A DNA stretch of 64,000 nt from Betaproteobacteria bacterium (GCA_016861105.1 BOKS01000015.1:62001-126000), one strand, 5' to 3'; counted from the first letter of the stretch, positions 54,706-64,000 are shown. Program-made: numbers and translations. Notes: generated from the sequence alone by a model not told the origin.

Positions 54706-55587
54706 ATGGACCTCGCCACGTTCCTCGTGCAGTGCCTGAACGCGCTGCAGTACGGGCTCCTGCTGTTCCTGGTCGCGAGCGGCCTCACGCTCATCTTCGG
54801 CATCATGGGCGTGATCAACCTCGCGCACGGCAGCTTCTACATGATCGGCGCGTACATGGCGTTCGCGCTCGCGCCGTTCGTCGCGCAGGCAGTGGGCGGC
54901 GGGTTCTTCGCGACGCTGCTCGTCGGCCTCGTGCTGGCGGTCGCGCTGGGCTACGTGCTGGAGTGGGGATTCTTCTCCTTCCTCTACGAGCGCGAGCACC
55001 TGCAGCAGGTGCTGATGACCTACGGCCTGATCCTCGTGTTCGAGGAGCTGCGCAGCATCCTGGTGGGCGACGACGTGCACGGCGTGCAGCCGCCCGCCTG
55101 GCTCGCCGGCAGCGTTCCGCTCGGCGACCTGATGACCTACCCGGTCTACCGGCTGTTCGTCTCCGCCGTGTGCATCGCGCTCGCCGCCGGGATGTACTTC
55201 GTGCTCACCCGCACGCGCCTGGGCATGATGATCCGCGCGGGGGCCACGAACCGCGAGATGGTGCAGTCGCTCGGCATCGACATCCAGTTTCTCTATCGCG
55301 TGGTGTTCGCCGCCGGCGTCGCGCTGGCCGTGTTCGCCGGCATGATCGCGGCGCCGATCTCGTCGGTCTATCCCGGCATGGGCAACCAGGTGCTCATCGT
55401 CTGCTTCGTGGTCGTGGTGATCGGTGGCATCGGCTCGGTGCGCGGCGCGCTGTTCGCGGCCCTGCTCATCGGGCTCGTCGACACGTTCGGCAAGGTCGTG
55501 TTCCCGCAGGCGGCAGGCGTGCTCGTCTACGTGATGATGGCGCTGATCCTGCTGTGGAAGCCCGACGGGCTGTTCCGCGCCGGATGA
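54706..55587 (+). CDS. Liv-type ABC permease LivH (benzoate cluster)
   Basis: The 293-residue permease has about eight hydrophobic helices. GLTLIFGIMGVINLAHGSFY is the hallmark of LivH, and ATNREMVQSLGIDI is the coupling loop. Length is normal, unlike the longer LivH of the first cluster. The last codons overlap livM (ATGA). It would form the channel with the LivM product. Confidence 0.93.
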   Translation: MDLATFLVQCLNALQYGLLLFLVASGLTLIFGIMGVINLAHGSFYMIGAYMAFALAPFVAQAVGGGFFATLLVGLVLAVALGYVLEWGFFSFLYEREHLQQVLMTYGLILVFEELRSILVGDDVHGVQPPAWLAGSVPLGDLMTYPVYRLFVSAVCIALAAGMYFVLTRTRLGMMIRAGATNREMVQSLGIDIQFLYRVVFAAGVALAVFAGMIAAPISSVYPGMGNQVLIVCFVVVVIGGIGSVRGALFAALLIGLVDTFGKVVFPQAAGVLVYVMMALILLWKPDGLFRAG

Positions 55588-56591
55588 GCGCCGGGGCCAA
55601 AACGGGCGGCGTCGCGCTGGCGGTCGCCGCGGTCGCGCTGGCGCTGTTCCCGCTGGTCGCCGGGAAGTTCGGCGTCGACCTGGTCACGAAGATCATGGTC
55701 TTCGCGATCCTCGCGCTGTCGCTCGAGCTGCTGGTCGGACAGACGGGCCTCGTGTGCTTCGGCCAGGCGGCGTTCTTCGGCATCGGTGCCTACACGGTCG
55801 TGCTGCTGTCGCCGCAATACGAAGCGGTCTCGATCTTCTGGCTGGCCCCGGTGGCGGTGCTCTTCGCGACGCTCTACGCCCTGTTCGTCGGCGCGCTGTC
55901 GCTGCGCACGCGCGGCATCTACTTCATCATGGTCACGCTCGCCTTCGCGCAGATGGCCTACTACGTGTTCCACGACACGCCGCTCGGCCGCGGCACCGAC
56001 GGCATCTACCTGTACGTCAAGCCGGCGGTGGAGGTCGCCGGCCTCACGCTGGTGGACCTCGACAAGCCGCTGACCTTCTACTACGTCGTCCTCGGCGCGC
56101 TCGCGCTGACCTTCGCGTTCCTCGCCGTGCTGCTGCGCTCGCGCTTCGGGCGCGCGCTCGCCGGCGTCAAGGCCAACGAGCAGCGCATGCGGGCGGCGGG
56201 CTACTCGACCTACGCCTACAAGCTGGCGGCGTTCACGCTCTCGGGCGCCATCGCCGGGTTCGCGGGCGTGCTGTTCGCGGTGAAGGACGGCTTCGTCAAC
56301 CCGGAGCTGCTCGCCTGGCACCTCTCCGGCTCGCTGCTCGTGATGATCATCCTCGGCGGGCTCGGCCGCCTGCAGGGCGCGGTGATCGGCGCGTTCGCCT
56401 ACGAGCTGCTGCGGCTGATCTTCCAGCACGAGCCGCTGTTCGGCGCCTTCGCCAAGCATTGGCAGCTCGGGCTGGGCCTGACGATCATCGCGATGGTCGC
56501 GCTGCTCCCCGAGGGCCTCGCCGGGCTGCCCGCGGAGATCCGCCGCCGCCGCGTCGGCCGCGCGCCGAGGACCGCCGATGCCGACGCCTGA
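55584..56591 (+). CDS. Liv-type ABC permease LivM (benzoate cluster)
   Basis: The 335-residue permease has the motifs LELLVGQTGLVCFGQAAFFGIGAY and GVKANEQRMRAAGYSTYAYK (coupling helix). It is a separate gene here, whereas the first cluster fuses LivM to LivG. It overlaps livG by 14 bp. Confidence 0.93.
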   Translation: MSAGAKTGGVALAVAAVALALFPLVAGKFGVDLVTKIMVFAILALSLELLVGQTGLVCFGQAAFFGIGAYTVVLLSPQYEAVSIFWLAPVAVLFATLYALFVGALSLRTRGIYFIMVTLAFAQMAYYVFHDTPLGRGTDGIYLYVKPAVEVAGLTLVDLDKPLTFYYVVLGALALTFAFLAVLLRSRFGRALAGVKANEQRMRAAGYSTYAYKLAAFTLSGAIAGFAGVLFAVKDGFVNPELLAWHLSGSLLVMIILGGLGRLQGAVIGAFAYELLRLIFQHEPLFGAFAKHWQLGLGLTIIAMVALLPEGLAGLPAEIRRRRVGRAPRTADADA

Positions 56592-57333
56592 CGTCCTGCT
56601 GCGCGGCGAGCGCCTGACGCGGCGCTGGGGCGGCCTCACCGCCGTCGACGACGTCACGCTGGAGCTGACGCGCGGCAGCGTGCACGCGGTCATCGGCACC
56701 AACGGCGCGGGCAAGTCGACGCTGATCAACCTCCTCTCCGGCGAGATCCCCGCCTCGTCCGGACGCGTCGCGCTGAAGGGGCAGGACGTGACCGCCTGGC
56801 CGCAGCCGGCGCGCGCCCGCGCGGGGCTCGGGCGCAGCTACCAGCGCACGACGATCTTCCCGCAGTTCACGGTGCTGGAGAACTGCCGGCTGGCCGCGCA
56901 GTCGCGGCGGCAGCGGCCCTGGGCGTGGTGGGAGCGCGCCGACGCTTGCACGCTCGCGATGCCCGCCGCGCAGCGCGCCGCGCAGGCCGCCGGACTGGGC
57001 GACGACCTCGACCGCCCGGCCGGCCTGCTGTCGCACGGCGGCCGGCGCCAGCTCGAGATCGCGATGTGCCTCGCCACCGCGCCCGACGTCCTGCTGCTCG
57101 ACGAGCCGCTCGCCGGCATGGGGGCCGAGGAGACCGACCGCATGCTCGACCTGCTCGCGTCGCTGCGCGCCGGCCACGCGATCCTGCTCGTCGAGCACGA
57201 CATGGACGCCGTGTTCCGCATCGCCGATCGCATCACGGTGATGGTCAACGGCGCGGTGATCGCCTCCGACGTGCCCGAGGCGGTGCGCGCGAACGCCGAG
57301 GTGCAGGCGGCCTACCTCGGGAGCCACGCGTGA
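56578..57333 (+). CDS. Liv-type ABC ATPase LivG (benzoate cluster)
   Basis: The 251-residue ATPase has Walker A GTNGAGKST, Walker B LLLDEPLAGM and the H-loop VEHDMDAVF. The C-loop reads LSHGGRRQLEIAM (LSHGG instead of LSGGQ), a variant common in LivG. It overlaps its neighbours on both sides, which points to coordinated translation. Confidence 0.93.
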   Translation: MPTPDVLLRGERLTRRWGGLTAVDDVTLELTRGSVHAVIGTNGAGKSTLINLLSGEIPASSGRVALKGQDVTAWPQPARARAGLGRSYQRTTIFPQFTVLENCRLAAQSRRQRPWAWWERADACTLAMPAAQRAAQAAGLGDDLDRPAGLLSHGGRRQLEIAMCLATAPDVLLLDEPLAGMGAEETDRMLDLLASLRAGHAILLVEHDMDAVFRIADRITVMVNGAVIASDVPEAVRANAEVQAAYLGSHA

Positions 57334-58046
57334 GCCCGGCCGCCGCGCTGATCGAGGCCCGCGGCGTGCACGCGTGGTACGGGTCGAGCCACGTCCTGCA
57401 CGGCGTCGACCTCGCGCTCGCGCGCGGCGAGACCGTGGGCCTTCTCGGCCGCAACGGCATGGGCAAGTCGACGCTGATCCGCACGCTGCTCGGCCACGTG
57501 CGCGAGCGCGACGGCCGCATCGCCATCGCCGGACGCGACATGTCGAAGGCGCGGCCGCACGAGGTCGCCCGCGCGGGCGTCGCCTACGTCCCCGAGGGGC
57601 GCGGCATCTTCCCCAACCTCAGCGTCCGCGAGAATCTGCTGATGGCCGCGCGGCCGTCGCGCGACGGCGGCCGCGACTGGACCTTCGAGCGCGTGATCGG
57701 GACGTTCCCCCGGCTGGGCCAGCGCCTCGGCCACTTCGGCGCGCAGCTCTCCGGCGGCGAGCAGCAGATGCTGTCGATCGGGCGCGCGCTGCTCACCAAC
57801 CCGGACGCGATCATCCTCGACGAGGCGACCGAGGGCCTCGCGCCGCTGATCGTGCAGGAGATCTGGCGCGTGATCGCTGCGATCCGCGCGGCCGGCATCG
57901 CCGCGATGGTCGTCGACCGCGACTACCGCCGCGTCGCCGCGGAAGCCGACCGCGTCGTCGTGCTGCAGAAGGGCCGCGTCGTGCTCGAGGGGCCCGCGCG
58001 CACGGCCGAGCAGCACGCGCAGCTCGCGACCTACCTCGGCGTCTGA
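57330..58046 (+). CDS. Liv-type ABC ATPase LivF (benzoate cluster)
   Basis: The 238-residue ATPase has Walker A GRNGMGKST, C-loop LSGGEQQMLSIGRALL and Walker B IILDEATEGLAP. The switch region is VVDRDYRRVAAEADR, the VDK/VDR-type variant seen in this LivF branch. GTG start overlaps the livG stop (GTGA). It is the last gene of the plus-strand benzoate operon and converges on uvrB. Confidence 0.92.
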   Translation: MSPAAALIEARGVHAWYGSSHVLHGVDLALARGETVGLLGRNGMGKSTLIRTLLGHVRERDGRIAIAGRDMSKARPHEVARAGVAYVPEGRGIFPNLSVRENLLMAARPSRDGGRDWTFERVIGTFPRLGQRLGHFGAQLSGGEQQMLSIGRALLTNPDAIILDEATEGLAPLIVQEIWRVIAAIRAAGIAAMVVDRDYRRVAAEADRVVVLQKGRVVLEGPARTAEQHAQLATYLGV

Positions 58047-58050
58047 GCGC

Positions 58051-58230
58051 TCAGGCCGGCCCGTCGAAGGGCGAGGACGTCCCGTCGCGGCTGAGGACTT
58101 CGACGCTGCGCTGGCACGTCGTGTTCCCCGCCATCAGCGTCATTCCGCCGTCGCCGGCGATCTTGGTGACGGCGACGGCGAACCGGTGCGCGGTCCCGCC
58201 CGCGGGACGCCCCGGCGGCCGTCCCCCGCG
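58051..58230 (-). other. Coding-like 59-codon open stretch in frame after the uvrB stop
   Basis: Directly after the uvrB TGA the same frame stays open for 59 codons to a TGA at 58053-58051. It has almost only G or C in third positions, like the real genes here. The readable part includes HRFAVAVTKIAGDGG and TTCQRSVEVLSRDGT. There is no start codon except two internal ATGs. It may be the tail of a lost gene or a UvrB readthrough extension. No homolog recognised. Confidence 0.3.
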
Positions 58231-60264
58231 TCAGGTCTCGGTGGGCAGCGCCACGCCGAACAGCTTCTCCTTGAGCTGGTAGAGCCGGTCGCGCAGCTCG
58301 GCGGCGCGCTCGAACTCGAGGTTCTTCGCTGCGTCGAGCATCTGCTTCTCCAGCGCCTTGAGCTCACGCTCGAGGTCGCGGCCGGCCATCTCCTCGTACT
58401 TCGCCTTCGCCTGCGCCGCCTTCTGCTCCTTCTTCGCCTCGTCGGCGTCGTAGATGCCGTCGATCAGGTCCTTCACGCGCTTCTGGACGCCCCTGGGCGT
58501 GATCGCATGCTCGGCGTTGAACTCCACCTGCTTGCGCCGCCGCCGCTCGGTCTCCGCCAGCGCGGCCTTCATCGAGTCGGTGACCGTGTCCGCGTAGAGG
58601 ATGGCCATGCCGTTGATGTGCCGCGCCGCGCGGCCGATCGTCTGGATCAGGCTGCGCTCGGCGCGCAGGAACCCCTCCTTGTCCGCGTCGAGCACGCCGA
58701 CGAGGGACACCTCGGGGATGTCGAGCCCCTCGCGGAGCAGGTTGATGCCGACGAGCACGTCGAACTCGCCGAGCCGCAGGTCGCGGATGATCTCGACGCG
58801 CTCGACGGTGTCGATGTCCGAGTGCAGATAGCGGACCTTGACGCCGTGCTCGCCGAGGTAGTCGGTGAGGTCCTCGGCCATGCGCTTGGTCAGCGTGGTC
58901 ACGAGCACGCGCTCGCGACGCTCGACGCGCAGCCGGATCTCGGACAGCAGATCGTCGACCTGCGTGCGCGCCGGCCGCACCTCCACGACCGGGTCGACGA
59001 GGCCCGTGGGCCGCACGACCTGCTCGACCACCTGTCCGGAGTGCTTGCGCTCGTAGTCGGCCGGCGTGGCCGAGACGAAGATCGTCTGCGGCAGCAGCCG
59101 CTCGAACTCGTCGAAGCGCAGCGGCCGGTTGTCCAGCGCGGAGGGCAGCCGGAAGCCGTAGGCGACGAGGTTCTCCTTGCGCGCGCGGTCGCCCTTGTAC
59201 ATGCCGCCGACCTGCGGGATCGTCACGTGGCTCTCGTCGACGAACATCAGCGCGTTGCGCGGCAGGTAGTCGATCAGCGTCGGCGGCGGCTCGCCGGCGC
59301 GGCGCCCGGACAGGTGCCGCGAGTAGTTCTCGATGCCCTTGCAGAAGCCGATCTCGACCATCATCTCGATGTCGAAGCGCGTGCGCTGCTCGATGCGCTG
59401 CGCCTCGATCAGCTTCATCTGCGAGACGAAGGACTCCTTCTGCTGCACGAGCTCGGCCTTGATCGCCTCGACGGCGTCGAGCACCCTCTGCCGCCCGGTC
59501 ACGTAGTGCGACGACGGGAACACGGTGAAGCGCGAGATCCGCTGGCGCACGTGGCCCGTCAGCGGGTCGAACAGCTGCAGCGACTCGATCTCGTCGTCGA
59601 ACAGCGCCACGCGCACGGCGTTCTCGGCGTGCTCCGCCGGGAAGATGTCGAGCACGTCGCCGCGCACGCGGAACGTCCCGCGCCTGAAGTCGAGCTCCGC
59701 GCGCTGGTACTGCAGTTCGGTCAGGCGCTTCAGCGCGTCGCGCTGCGCGAGGCGGTCGCCCTCGCGCAGGTGCAGGATCATGCTGTGGTACTCGGACGGG
59801 TCGCCGATGCCGTAGATCGCCGACACCGTGGCGACGATCACGCAGTCCGGCCGCTCGAGGATCGCCTTGGTCGCCGACAGCCGCATCTGCTCGATGTGCT
59901 CGTTGATCGAGCTGTCCTTCTCGATGTAGAGGTCGCGCGACGGGACGTAAGCCTCCGGCTGGTAGTAGTCGTAGTAGCTGACGAAGTACTCGACGGCGTT
60001 GCCGGGGAAGAACTCGCGGAACTCGCTGTAGAGCTGCGCTGCGAGCGTCTTGTTGGGCGCCAGCACCAGCGCGGGCCGGCCGGTGCGCGCGATGACGTTG
60101 GCCATCGTGAACGTCTTGCCCGAGCCGGTGACGCCGAGCAGCGTCTGGAACGCGAGGCCGTCGCCGAGTCCCTCGACGAGCCTCGCGATGGCCTCGGGCT
60201 GGTCGCCGGCGGGCGGGAACGGCTGGTGCAGCTCGTACGGGCTGCCGGGGTAGGTCACGACCAT
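58231..60264 (-). CDS. uvrB: Excinuclease ABC subunit B
   Basis: UvrB is the damage-verifying helicase-like subunit of UvrABC nucleotide excision repair. The 677-residue protein has Walker [16 protein letters not shown], the beta-hairpin [25 protein letters not shown]-box motif FVDESH, motif [11 protein letters not shown] and a C-terminal UVR domain ([20 protein letters not shown]) that binds UvrC. ATG at 60264 gives [17 protein letters not shown] palindrome sits inside its promoter, which suggests damage-inducible control. Confidence 0.97.
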   Translation of the reverse strand: MVVTYPGSPYELHQPFPPAGDQPEAIARLVEGLGDGLAFQTLLGVTGSGKTFTMANVIARTGRPALVLAPNKTLAAQLYSEFREFFPGNAVEYFVSYYDYYQPEAYVPSRDLYIEKDSSINEHIEQMRLSATKAILERPDCVIVATVSAIYGIGDPSEYHSMILHLREGDRLAQRDALKRLTELQYQRAELDFRRGTFRVRGDVLDIFPAEHAENAVRVALFDDEIESLQLFDPLTGHVRQRISRFTVFPSSHYVTGRQRVLDAVEAIKAELVQQKESFVSQMKLIEAQRIEQRTRFDIEMMVEIGFCKGIENYSRHLSGRRAGEPPPTLIDYLPRNALMFVDESHVTIPQVGGMYKGDRARKENLVAYGFRLPSALDNRPLRFDEFERLLPQTIFVSATPADYERKHSGQVVEQVVRPTGLVDPVVEVRPARTQVDDLLSEIRLRVERRERVLVTTLTKRMAEDLTDYLGEHGVKVRYLHSDIDTVERVEIIRDLRLGEFDVLVGINLLREGLDIPEVSLVGVLDADKEGFLRAERSLIQTIGRAARHINGMAILYADTVTDSMKAALAETERRRRKQVEFNAEHAITPRGVQKRVKDLIDGIYDADEAKKEQKAAQAKAKYEEMAGRDLERELKALEKQMLDAAKNLEFERAAELRDRLYQLKEKLFGVALPTET

Positions 60265-60306
60265 GGTGCGGGAAGGGCCTTCTGCGGCGATGCGGCGGAA
60301 CCGGTC

Positions 60307-60336
60307 ATTGTAGAGGCGAACGATCGTTCGCCGCAA
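60307..60336 (-). promoter_or_regulatory. uvrB promoter with an 18-bp palindrome in the spacer
   Basis: On the minus strand TTGCGG (60336-60331), 18 bp, TACAAT (60312-60307). The perfect palindrome GGCGAACGATCGTTCGCC (60315-60332) fills the spacer, so a bound protein would block RNA polymerase. Its core CGAAC-N4-GTTCG is the form of the LexA box of Gram-positive bacteria. The usual proteobacterial LexA box is CTGT-N8-ACAG. Confidence 0.65.
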
Positions 60337-60391
60337 GCCGGCAGCGCACCGCAACGGTCGCCGTCGGCCCGGCCGGGCAGCGACCGGCCGA

Positions 60392-61993
60392 TCAGTCGAT
60401 TTCCGCGGCCGTACCCGGCGCCGGCGTGAACGGGAGGTCGCCGCGCGCCAGCGCGGCCTCGCGTCCCCCGAAGCGCGCGAGCAGTTCGGCCTGGCGCCGC
60501 TTGGCACGCGCGTCGGTGGCGTCCGGATCGAGCACCGCGCGCAGCCGCCGCTCGCCCTCCGCGACCGTGGCAGCGCAGCGCGGATCGCCGGCGCGGTCCG
60601 ACAGTTCCTCCGGATCGGCCTCGAGGTCGAACAGCTGCGGGGGCGCGCCGACGTAGTGGCAGTACTTCCAGTGCCCGAAGCGCAGCATGTACGCCCCGGC
60701 CGTCGAGCCGGTCGCGTGGTACTCGGAGACGACCGGCCGCTCGGGCTGCGCGCCGTTCGCCAGCGCGAACAGCGACGCGCCCGGCAGCGCGCGCCCGCCG
60801 GCGGCCGGCGGCAAGCCGGCCGCTTCGAGGATGGTCGGAGCGCAGTCGACGAGGGACGCGGGGGTGGCCACGACGCGGCCATGGGGCACGTCCGGTCCGG
60901 CGAGGATCAGCGGGACGCCGGCGCTCTCCTCGTAGAGCGTGGACTTGCCCCACAGGCCCCGCGCGCCCACGTTGTCGCCGTGGTCGCTCGTGTAGAGGAT
61001 GCGCGTGCTCCGGTCGAGGCCGCAGTCTTCGAGCGCGCGCAGCACGTTGCCCACCTGCTCGTCCATGAACGAGACGAGGCCGCTGTAGCCGGCGATCGCG
61101 CGCCGCACGTCGTCCTCCGACGTGAAGTGGGTGTCGTAGTCGACCGTGCGCGCGTAGGTGTCGAGAAAGGGATGATGCGGGCGCTGGTCGCGCGCGTACA
61201 GCTTCGGCAGCGGCAGCGCCTGCCTCCGGTAGCGGTAGTACCAGTGCGGGGGCGCGGTCAGCGGAAAGTGCGGCGTCACGAACGACACGAACAGCACCCA
61301 CGGCCGGTCGCGCCACCGCGGCGCCTCCTCGTGAAGCCAGCGCTGCGCGCGCGCCGCGATGTCGCGGTCGTACGCGGTGTACGGCGTCTCGCCCGCGCCC
61401 GCGCGCTTCGCCATCTTCTCGCCCCCCTTGCGCGTCGGGATGTCGTCGCGCACGAGGCCCTTGACGTCGCCGATGCCGTCGACGATGTGCATCGGCACGA
61501 TCTCCTGCGAGAATCCGTGGTCGTCGCCCGCCCGCCCTCGGAAGTGCAGCTTGCCGATCACGTCGAGCAGCGCCGGCGCGGCGCCCTTGTACGGCACGTG
61601 CGTCACCTTGATGTCGGCGAGCAGGTTGAGCATCTCGCCCGCCAGGTGGGCAGGCGTCCCGACGCCCGCGGAGGCGTAGTTGAGGGTGCCGGGCTTGTCC
61701 TTGGCGAGCCTGACGAGCTCGGCGACGTTCTTGGCGGGCAGCGCGTTGTTGACGACCAGCACGTTCGACGCGGTGGCGATGCGCGAGATCGGCACGAAGT
61801 CCTTCACCGGATCGTACGGCAGGTTCTTGCGCAGGTTGGGCAGGATCGCGTAGATCGCGGTCGTGGTCAGCAGCAGCGTGTAGCCGTCCGCGGTCGAGCG
61901 CGCCGCCATCTCCGCGCCGAGCACGCCGCCGGCGCCCGCGCGGTTGTCGACGACGACCTGCTGGCCGAGGCCCGCGCCCGACCTGCCGACCAT
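60392..61993 (-). pseudogene. Chimera: TctC-like fragment fused to a truncated sulfatase
   Basis: One 533-codon frame. Residues about 8-147 are the middle of a TctC/Bug-type solute-binding protein (LGQQVVVDNRAGAGGVLGAE, ADIKVTHVPYKGAAPALLDV). From residue 148 (nt about 61552) it becomes the C-terminal two thirds of an alkaline-phosphatase-fold sulfatase (KLHFRGRAGDDHGFSQEIVP, SDHGDNVGARGLWGKSTLYE). It lacks the TctC signal peptide and the sulfatase Cys-x-Pro-x-Arg formylglycine motif. Neither half can work as its family does. It is a rearranged remnant, or an assembly join, rather than a new enzyme. Confidence 0.75.
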
Positions 61994-62252
61994 CGCGGAA
62001 ACGGTGCCCGGCTACGAGATCACGCAGACCTGGGGCATCGTGGCGCCGGCCGGCACGCCGCCTGACGTGGTCCGCCGCCTCAGCGACGAGATCGTCAAGG
62101 CGATGGGGCAGCCCGAAGCGAAGGACAAGGTGCTGGCCACCGGCGCCGTCCCCGTGGGCGACCGGCCCGCGGCGTTCGAGGCGTACATGGCGAAGGAGCG
62201 CAAGACGCTGGGCGACGTCATCGCCCGGAGCGGCATCGTCCTCAAGGATTGA
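61978..62252 (+). pseudogene. TctC C-terminal fragment
   Basis: About 91 codons on the plus strand read DLPTIAETVPGYEITQTWGI, then VAPAGTPPDVVRRLSDEIVK to the end ARSGIVLKD: the last third of a TctC/Bug periplasmic binding protein. The upstream part is missing. Immediately before it, head to head on the other strand, lies the middle part of a TctC-like protein. An inversion or misjoin around 61960-61995 would explain both pieces. Confidence 0.75.
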
Positions 62253-62301
62253 GTCGCGACCGGGGGCCGGGGCGAGCGCGGGGCCCGGCGCGGCCGCAAC
62301 C

Positions 62302-64000
62302 CTACCCCGGCGCCGACGCCTCGCCGGTCGCGCCGACGAACTGCAGCGCGGCGAGCCGCGCGTACAGCGCGTTGTCGGCCACCAGCCGCTCGTGCGGGCC
62401 CACCGCCACGATCCGCCCGGCGTCCATGACGACGATGCGGTCGGCGTGGCGGACGGTGGCGAGGCGGTGCGCGATCATCAGCACCGTGCGCTCCGCCATG
62501 AGGCGCTCCAGCGCGAGCTGCACCATGCGCTCGCTCTGCGCGTCCAGCGCGGAGGTCGCCTCGTCGAGCAGCAGGATCGGGCGGTCGGCGAGGATGGCGC
62601 GCGCGATCGCCAGCCGCTGGCGCTCGCCGCCGGAGAGCCGCACGCCCCGCTCGCCGAGCTCGCTCGCGAACCCGTGCGGCAGGCGTTCGACGAACTCGGT
62701 GGCGTAGGCGGCCTCGCACGCCGCGCGCACCTCGTCCTGGGTCGCATCGGGCCGGCCGTAGCGGACGTTCTCCAGCACGCTGGCGGCGAAGATCACCGGA
62801 TCCTGCGGCACCAGCGCGATGCGACGCCGCAGCGCCGCCGGGTCGGCGCGCGCGACGTCCACGCCGTCGACGCGGACCACGCCGCCGAGCGGGTCGTAGA
62901 AGCGGAGCAGCAGCTGGAAGACGGTGGTCTTGCCCGCCCCCGAGGGCCCGACGAGCGCCACGCGCTCGCCGCGCGCGATCGACAGGTCGACGTCGATCAG
63001 CGCGGGCGTGTCCGGACGCGAGGGGTAGGCGAAGGTCACGCACTCGAAGGCCACCGTGCCGCGCGGCGGCGACGGCAGCGGCTGCGGGTCGGCGGGCGCG
63101 CGCACCGCGGGCTCCAGCGCGAGCAGCTCGAACAGCCGCTCGGTGGCGCCCGCGGCGCGCTGGATGTCGCCGATCACCTCGCTGATCGCGCCCACCGCGC
63201 CGGCGACGATCACCGCGTAGAACACGAACGCCGACAGGTCGCCCGGCGAGATGCGGCCGGCCAGCACGTCGTGACCGCCGATCCACAGGATGATGCCGAC
63301 CGCTCCGAAGGCCAGCAGGATCACGATGGCGACCAGCAGCGCACGCTGCGCGATGCGGCGGCGGCCCGCCGCGAATGCCTCCTCGACGCGCGCCCCGAAG
63401 CGCGCGCGGTCGACCGCCTCGTGGCCGTAGGCCTGCACCGTGCGGATCTCGTGCAGCGCCTCGTCGACGTACGCGCCCACGTCGCCGATGCGATCCTGGC
63501 TCGCGCGCGCCAGCCGCCGCACGCGACGCCCGAACAGCACGATCGGCGCGATGACCAGCGGCACGCCGGCCAGCACCAGCAACGTGAGCTTCGCGCTGGT
63601 CAGGGCGAGCATCACGAGCCCCCCGACCAGCAGCAGGGCGTTGCGCACGGCCATCGACACCGACGAGCCGATCACCGTCTCCAGCATCGTCGTGTCGTTG
63701 GTGAGGCGCGAGATCACCTCCCCGGTGCGCGTGGTCTCGAAGTAACCGGGCGACAGCGTCAGCAGGTGCGAGAACACCTCGCGGCGCAGGTCGGCGGTGA
63801 CGCGCTCGCCGAGCCACGAGACGAAGTAGAAGCGCGCGTAGGTCGCGAGCGCCATCACAGCGATCACGCCACCGAGCAGGCCGAGCGCGCGGTCGAGCTC
63901 GTCCGCGCTGCCGGCCACGAAGCCGCGGTCGATGACGAAGCGCAGGCCCTGCCCGATCGCGAGCACGGCGCCGGCCGCGACGAGCAGCGCCACCGCGGCG
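62302..64000 (-). CDS. ABC exporter, fused membrane and ATPase domains (N-terminus beyond right edge)
   Basis: At least 565 residues of an MsbA/ABCB-type half-transporter. Six hydrophobic helices lie in the first ~310 residues, with the intracellular loop SRLTNDTTMLETVIGSSVSM. The ATPase domain has Walker A GPSGAGKTT, C-loop LSGGERQRLAIARA, Walker B ILLLDEATSALD and H-loop IAHRLATV. The frame is still open at the window edge, so about 20-40 N-terminal residues are missing; the GTG at 63993 need not be the start. Likely cargo is lipid or drug, not determinable. It converges on the tctC fragment. Confidence 0.92.
   Translation of the reverse strand, partial: AAVALLVAAGAVLAIGQGLRFVIDRGFVAGSADELDRALGLLGGVIAVMALATYARFYFVSWLGERVTADLRREVFSHLLTLSPGYFETTRTGEVISRLTNDTTMLETVIGSSVSMAVRNALLLVGGLVMLALTSAKLTLLVLAGVPLVIAPIVLFGRRVRRLARASQDRIGDVGAYVDEALHEIRTVQAYGHEAVDRARFGARVEEAFAAGRRRIAQRALLVAIVILLAFGAVGIILWIGGHDVLAGRISPGDLSAFVFYAVIVAGAVGAISEVIGDIQRAAGATERLFELLALEPAVRAPADPQPLPSPPRGTVAFECVTFAYPSRPDTPALIDVDLSIARGERVALVGPSGAGKTTVFQLLLRFYDPLGGVVRVDGVDVARADPAALRRRIALVPQDPVIFAASVLENVRYGRPDATQDEVRAACEAAYATEFVERLPHGFASELGERGVRLSGGERQRLAIARAILADRPILLLDEATSALDAQSERMVQLALERLMAERTVLMIAHRLATVRHADRIVVMDAGRIVAVGPHERLVADNALYARLAALQFVGATGEASAPG

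Noticed and set aside
60392..61552. Functional sulfatase
   Set aside because: The formylglycine motif and the N-terminal third are missing and the frame is fused to a TctC fragment.

Overview
The window is very GC-rich chromosomal DNA (roughly 70 percent or more, by eye) from a Gram-negative bacterium, most probably a betaproteobacterium of the Burkholderiales type. Support comes from the gene order glnE - ilvE - small zinc-ribbon gene - waaF, the trpS - scpA - scpB - rluB block, a CysB-type regulator, lipopolysaccharide and P-II genes, and an aerobic benzoyl-CoA (box) pathway with its own BoxR regulator. The left edge cuts a YhdP-like gene and the right edge cuts an ABC exporter. No rRNA, tRNA or CRISPR was seen.

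Layout. 1-8.2 kb: housekeeping (yhdP-like, glnE, ilvE, zinc ribbon, waaF, an NTF2-like protein, tldD). 8.3-13.4 kb: a branched-chain-amino-acid-type ABC importer on the minus strand with a fused LivM-LivG. 13.6-16.2 kb: mscL, glnB, nadE. 16.3-20.1 kb: acyltransferase, deacetylase-fold, enoyl-CoA hydratase and HSDL2-like SDR genes. 20.2-25.7 kb: rluB, scpB, scpA, trpS, a site-2-type protease and a YciO/YrdC protein. 25.9-28.5 kb: cysB-like regulator, drug-efflux MFS and DUF192 protein as one overlapping operon. 28.9-35.3 kb: sppA, Rieske protein, gph-like phosphatase and rluC, divergent from rne with its long leader.

35.5-41.5 kb holds the most unusual locus: five tightly packed genes. They encode an MBOAT-SGNH fusion (like DltB joined to DltD), a carrier protein (DltC-like), a stand-alone adenylating enzyme (DltA-like), an acyl-CoA-dehydrogenase-family oxidase and a flavodoxin-fold protein. 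The adenylation pocket reads as a proline code, and the oxidase has the active-site layout of prolyl-carrier dehydrogenases. My inference is a Dlt-like machine that activates proline, oxidises it to pyrrole-2-carboxyl on the carrier and exports that acyl group onto an envelope acceptor.

44.1-58.0 kb is a benzoate island. boxC-boxB-boxA-maoC run on the minus strand and boxR lies behind them. Divergently on the plus strand come a DUF4863 gene, benzoate-CoA ligase, an alpha/beta hydrolase and a complete five-gene LivKHMGF importer. Together they would take up an aromatic acid, activate it to the CoA thioester, epoxidise it (BoxAB) and open the ring (BoxC). The boxD aldehyde dehydrogenase is not in the window. 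58.2-64 kb: uvrB with a palindrome inside its promoter, a scrambled TctC/sulfatase region that is probably debris, and a truncated ABC exporter.

Repeats: a GC-rich palindrome family with exact 48-bp spacing sits between livK and livH in both liv operons. A GGGTCAGACTC family fills the DUF192-sppA gap. Other inverted repeats lie in gaps between convergent genes.
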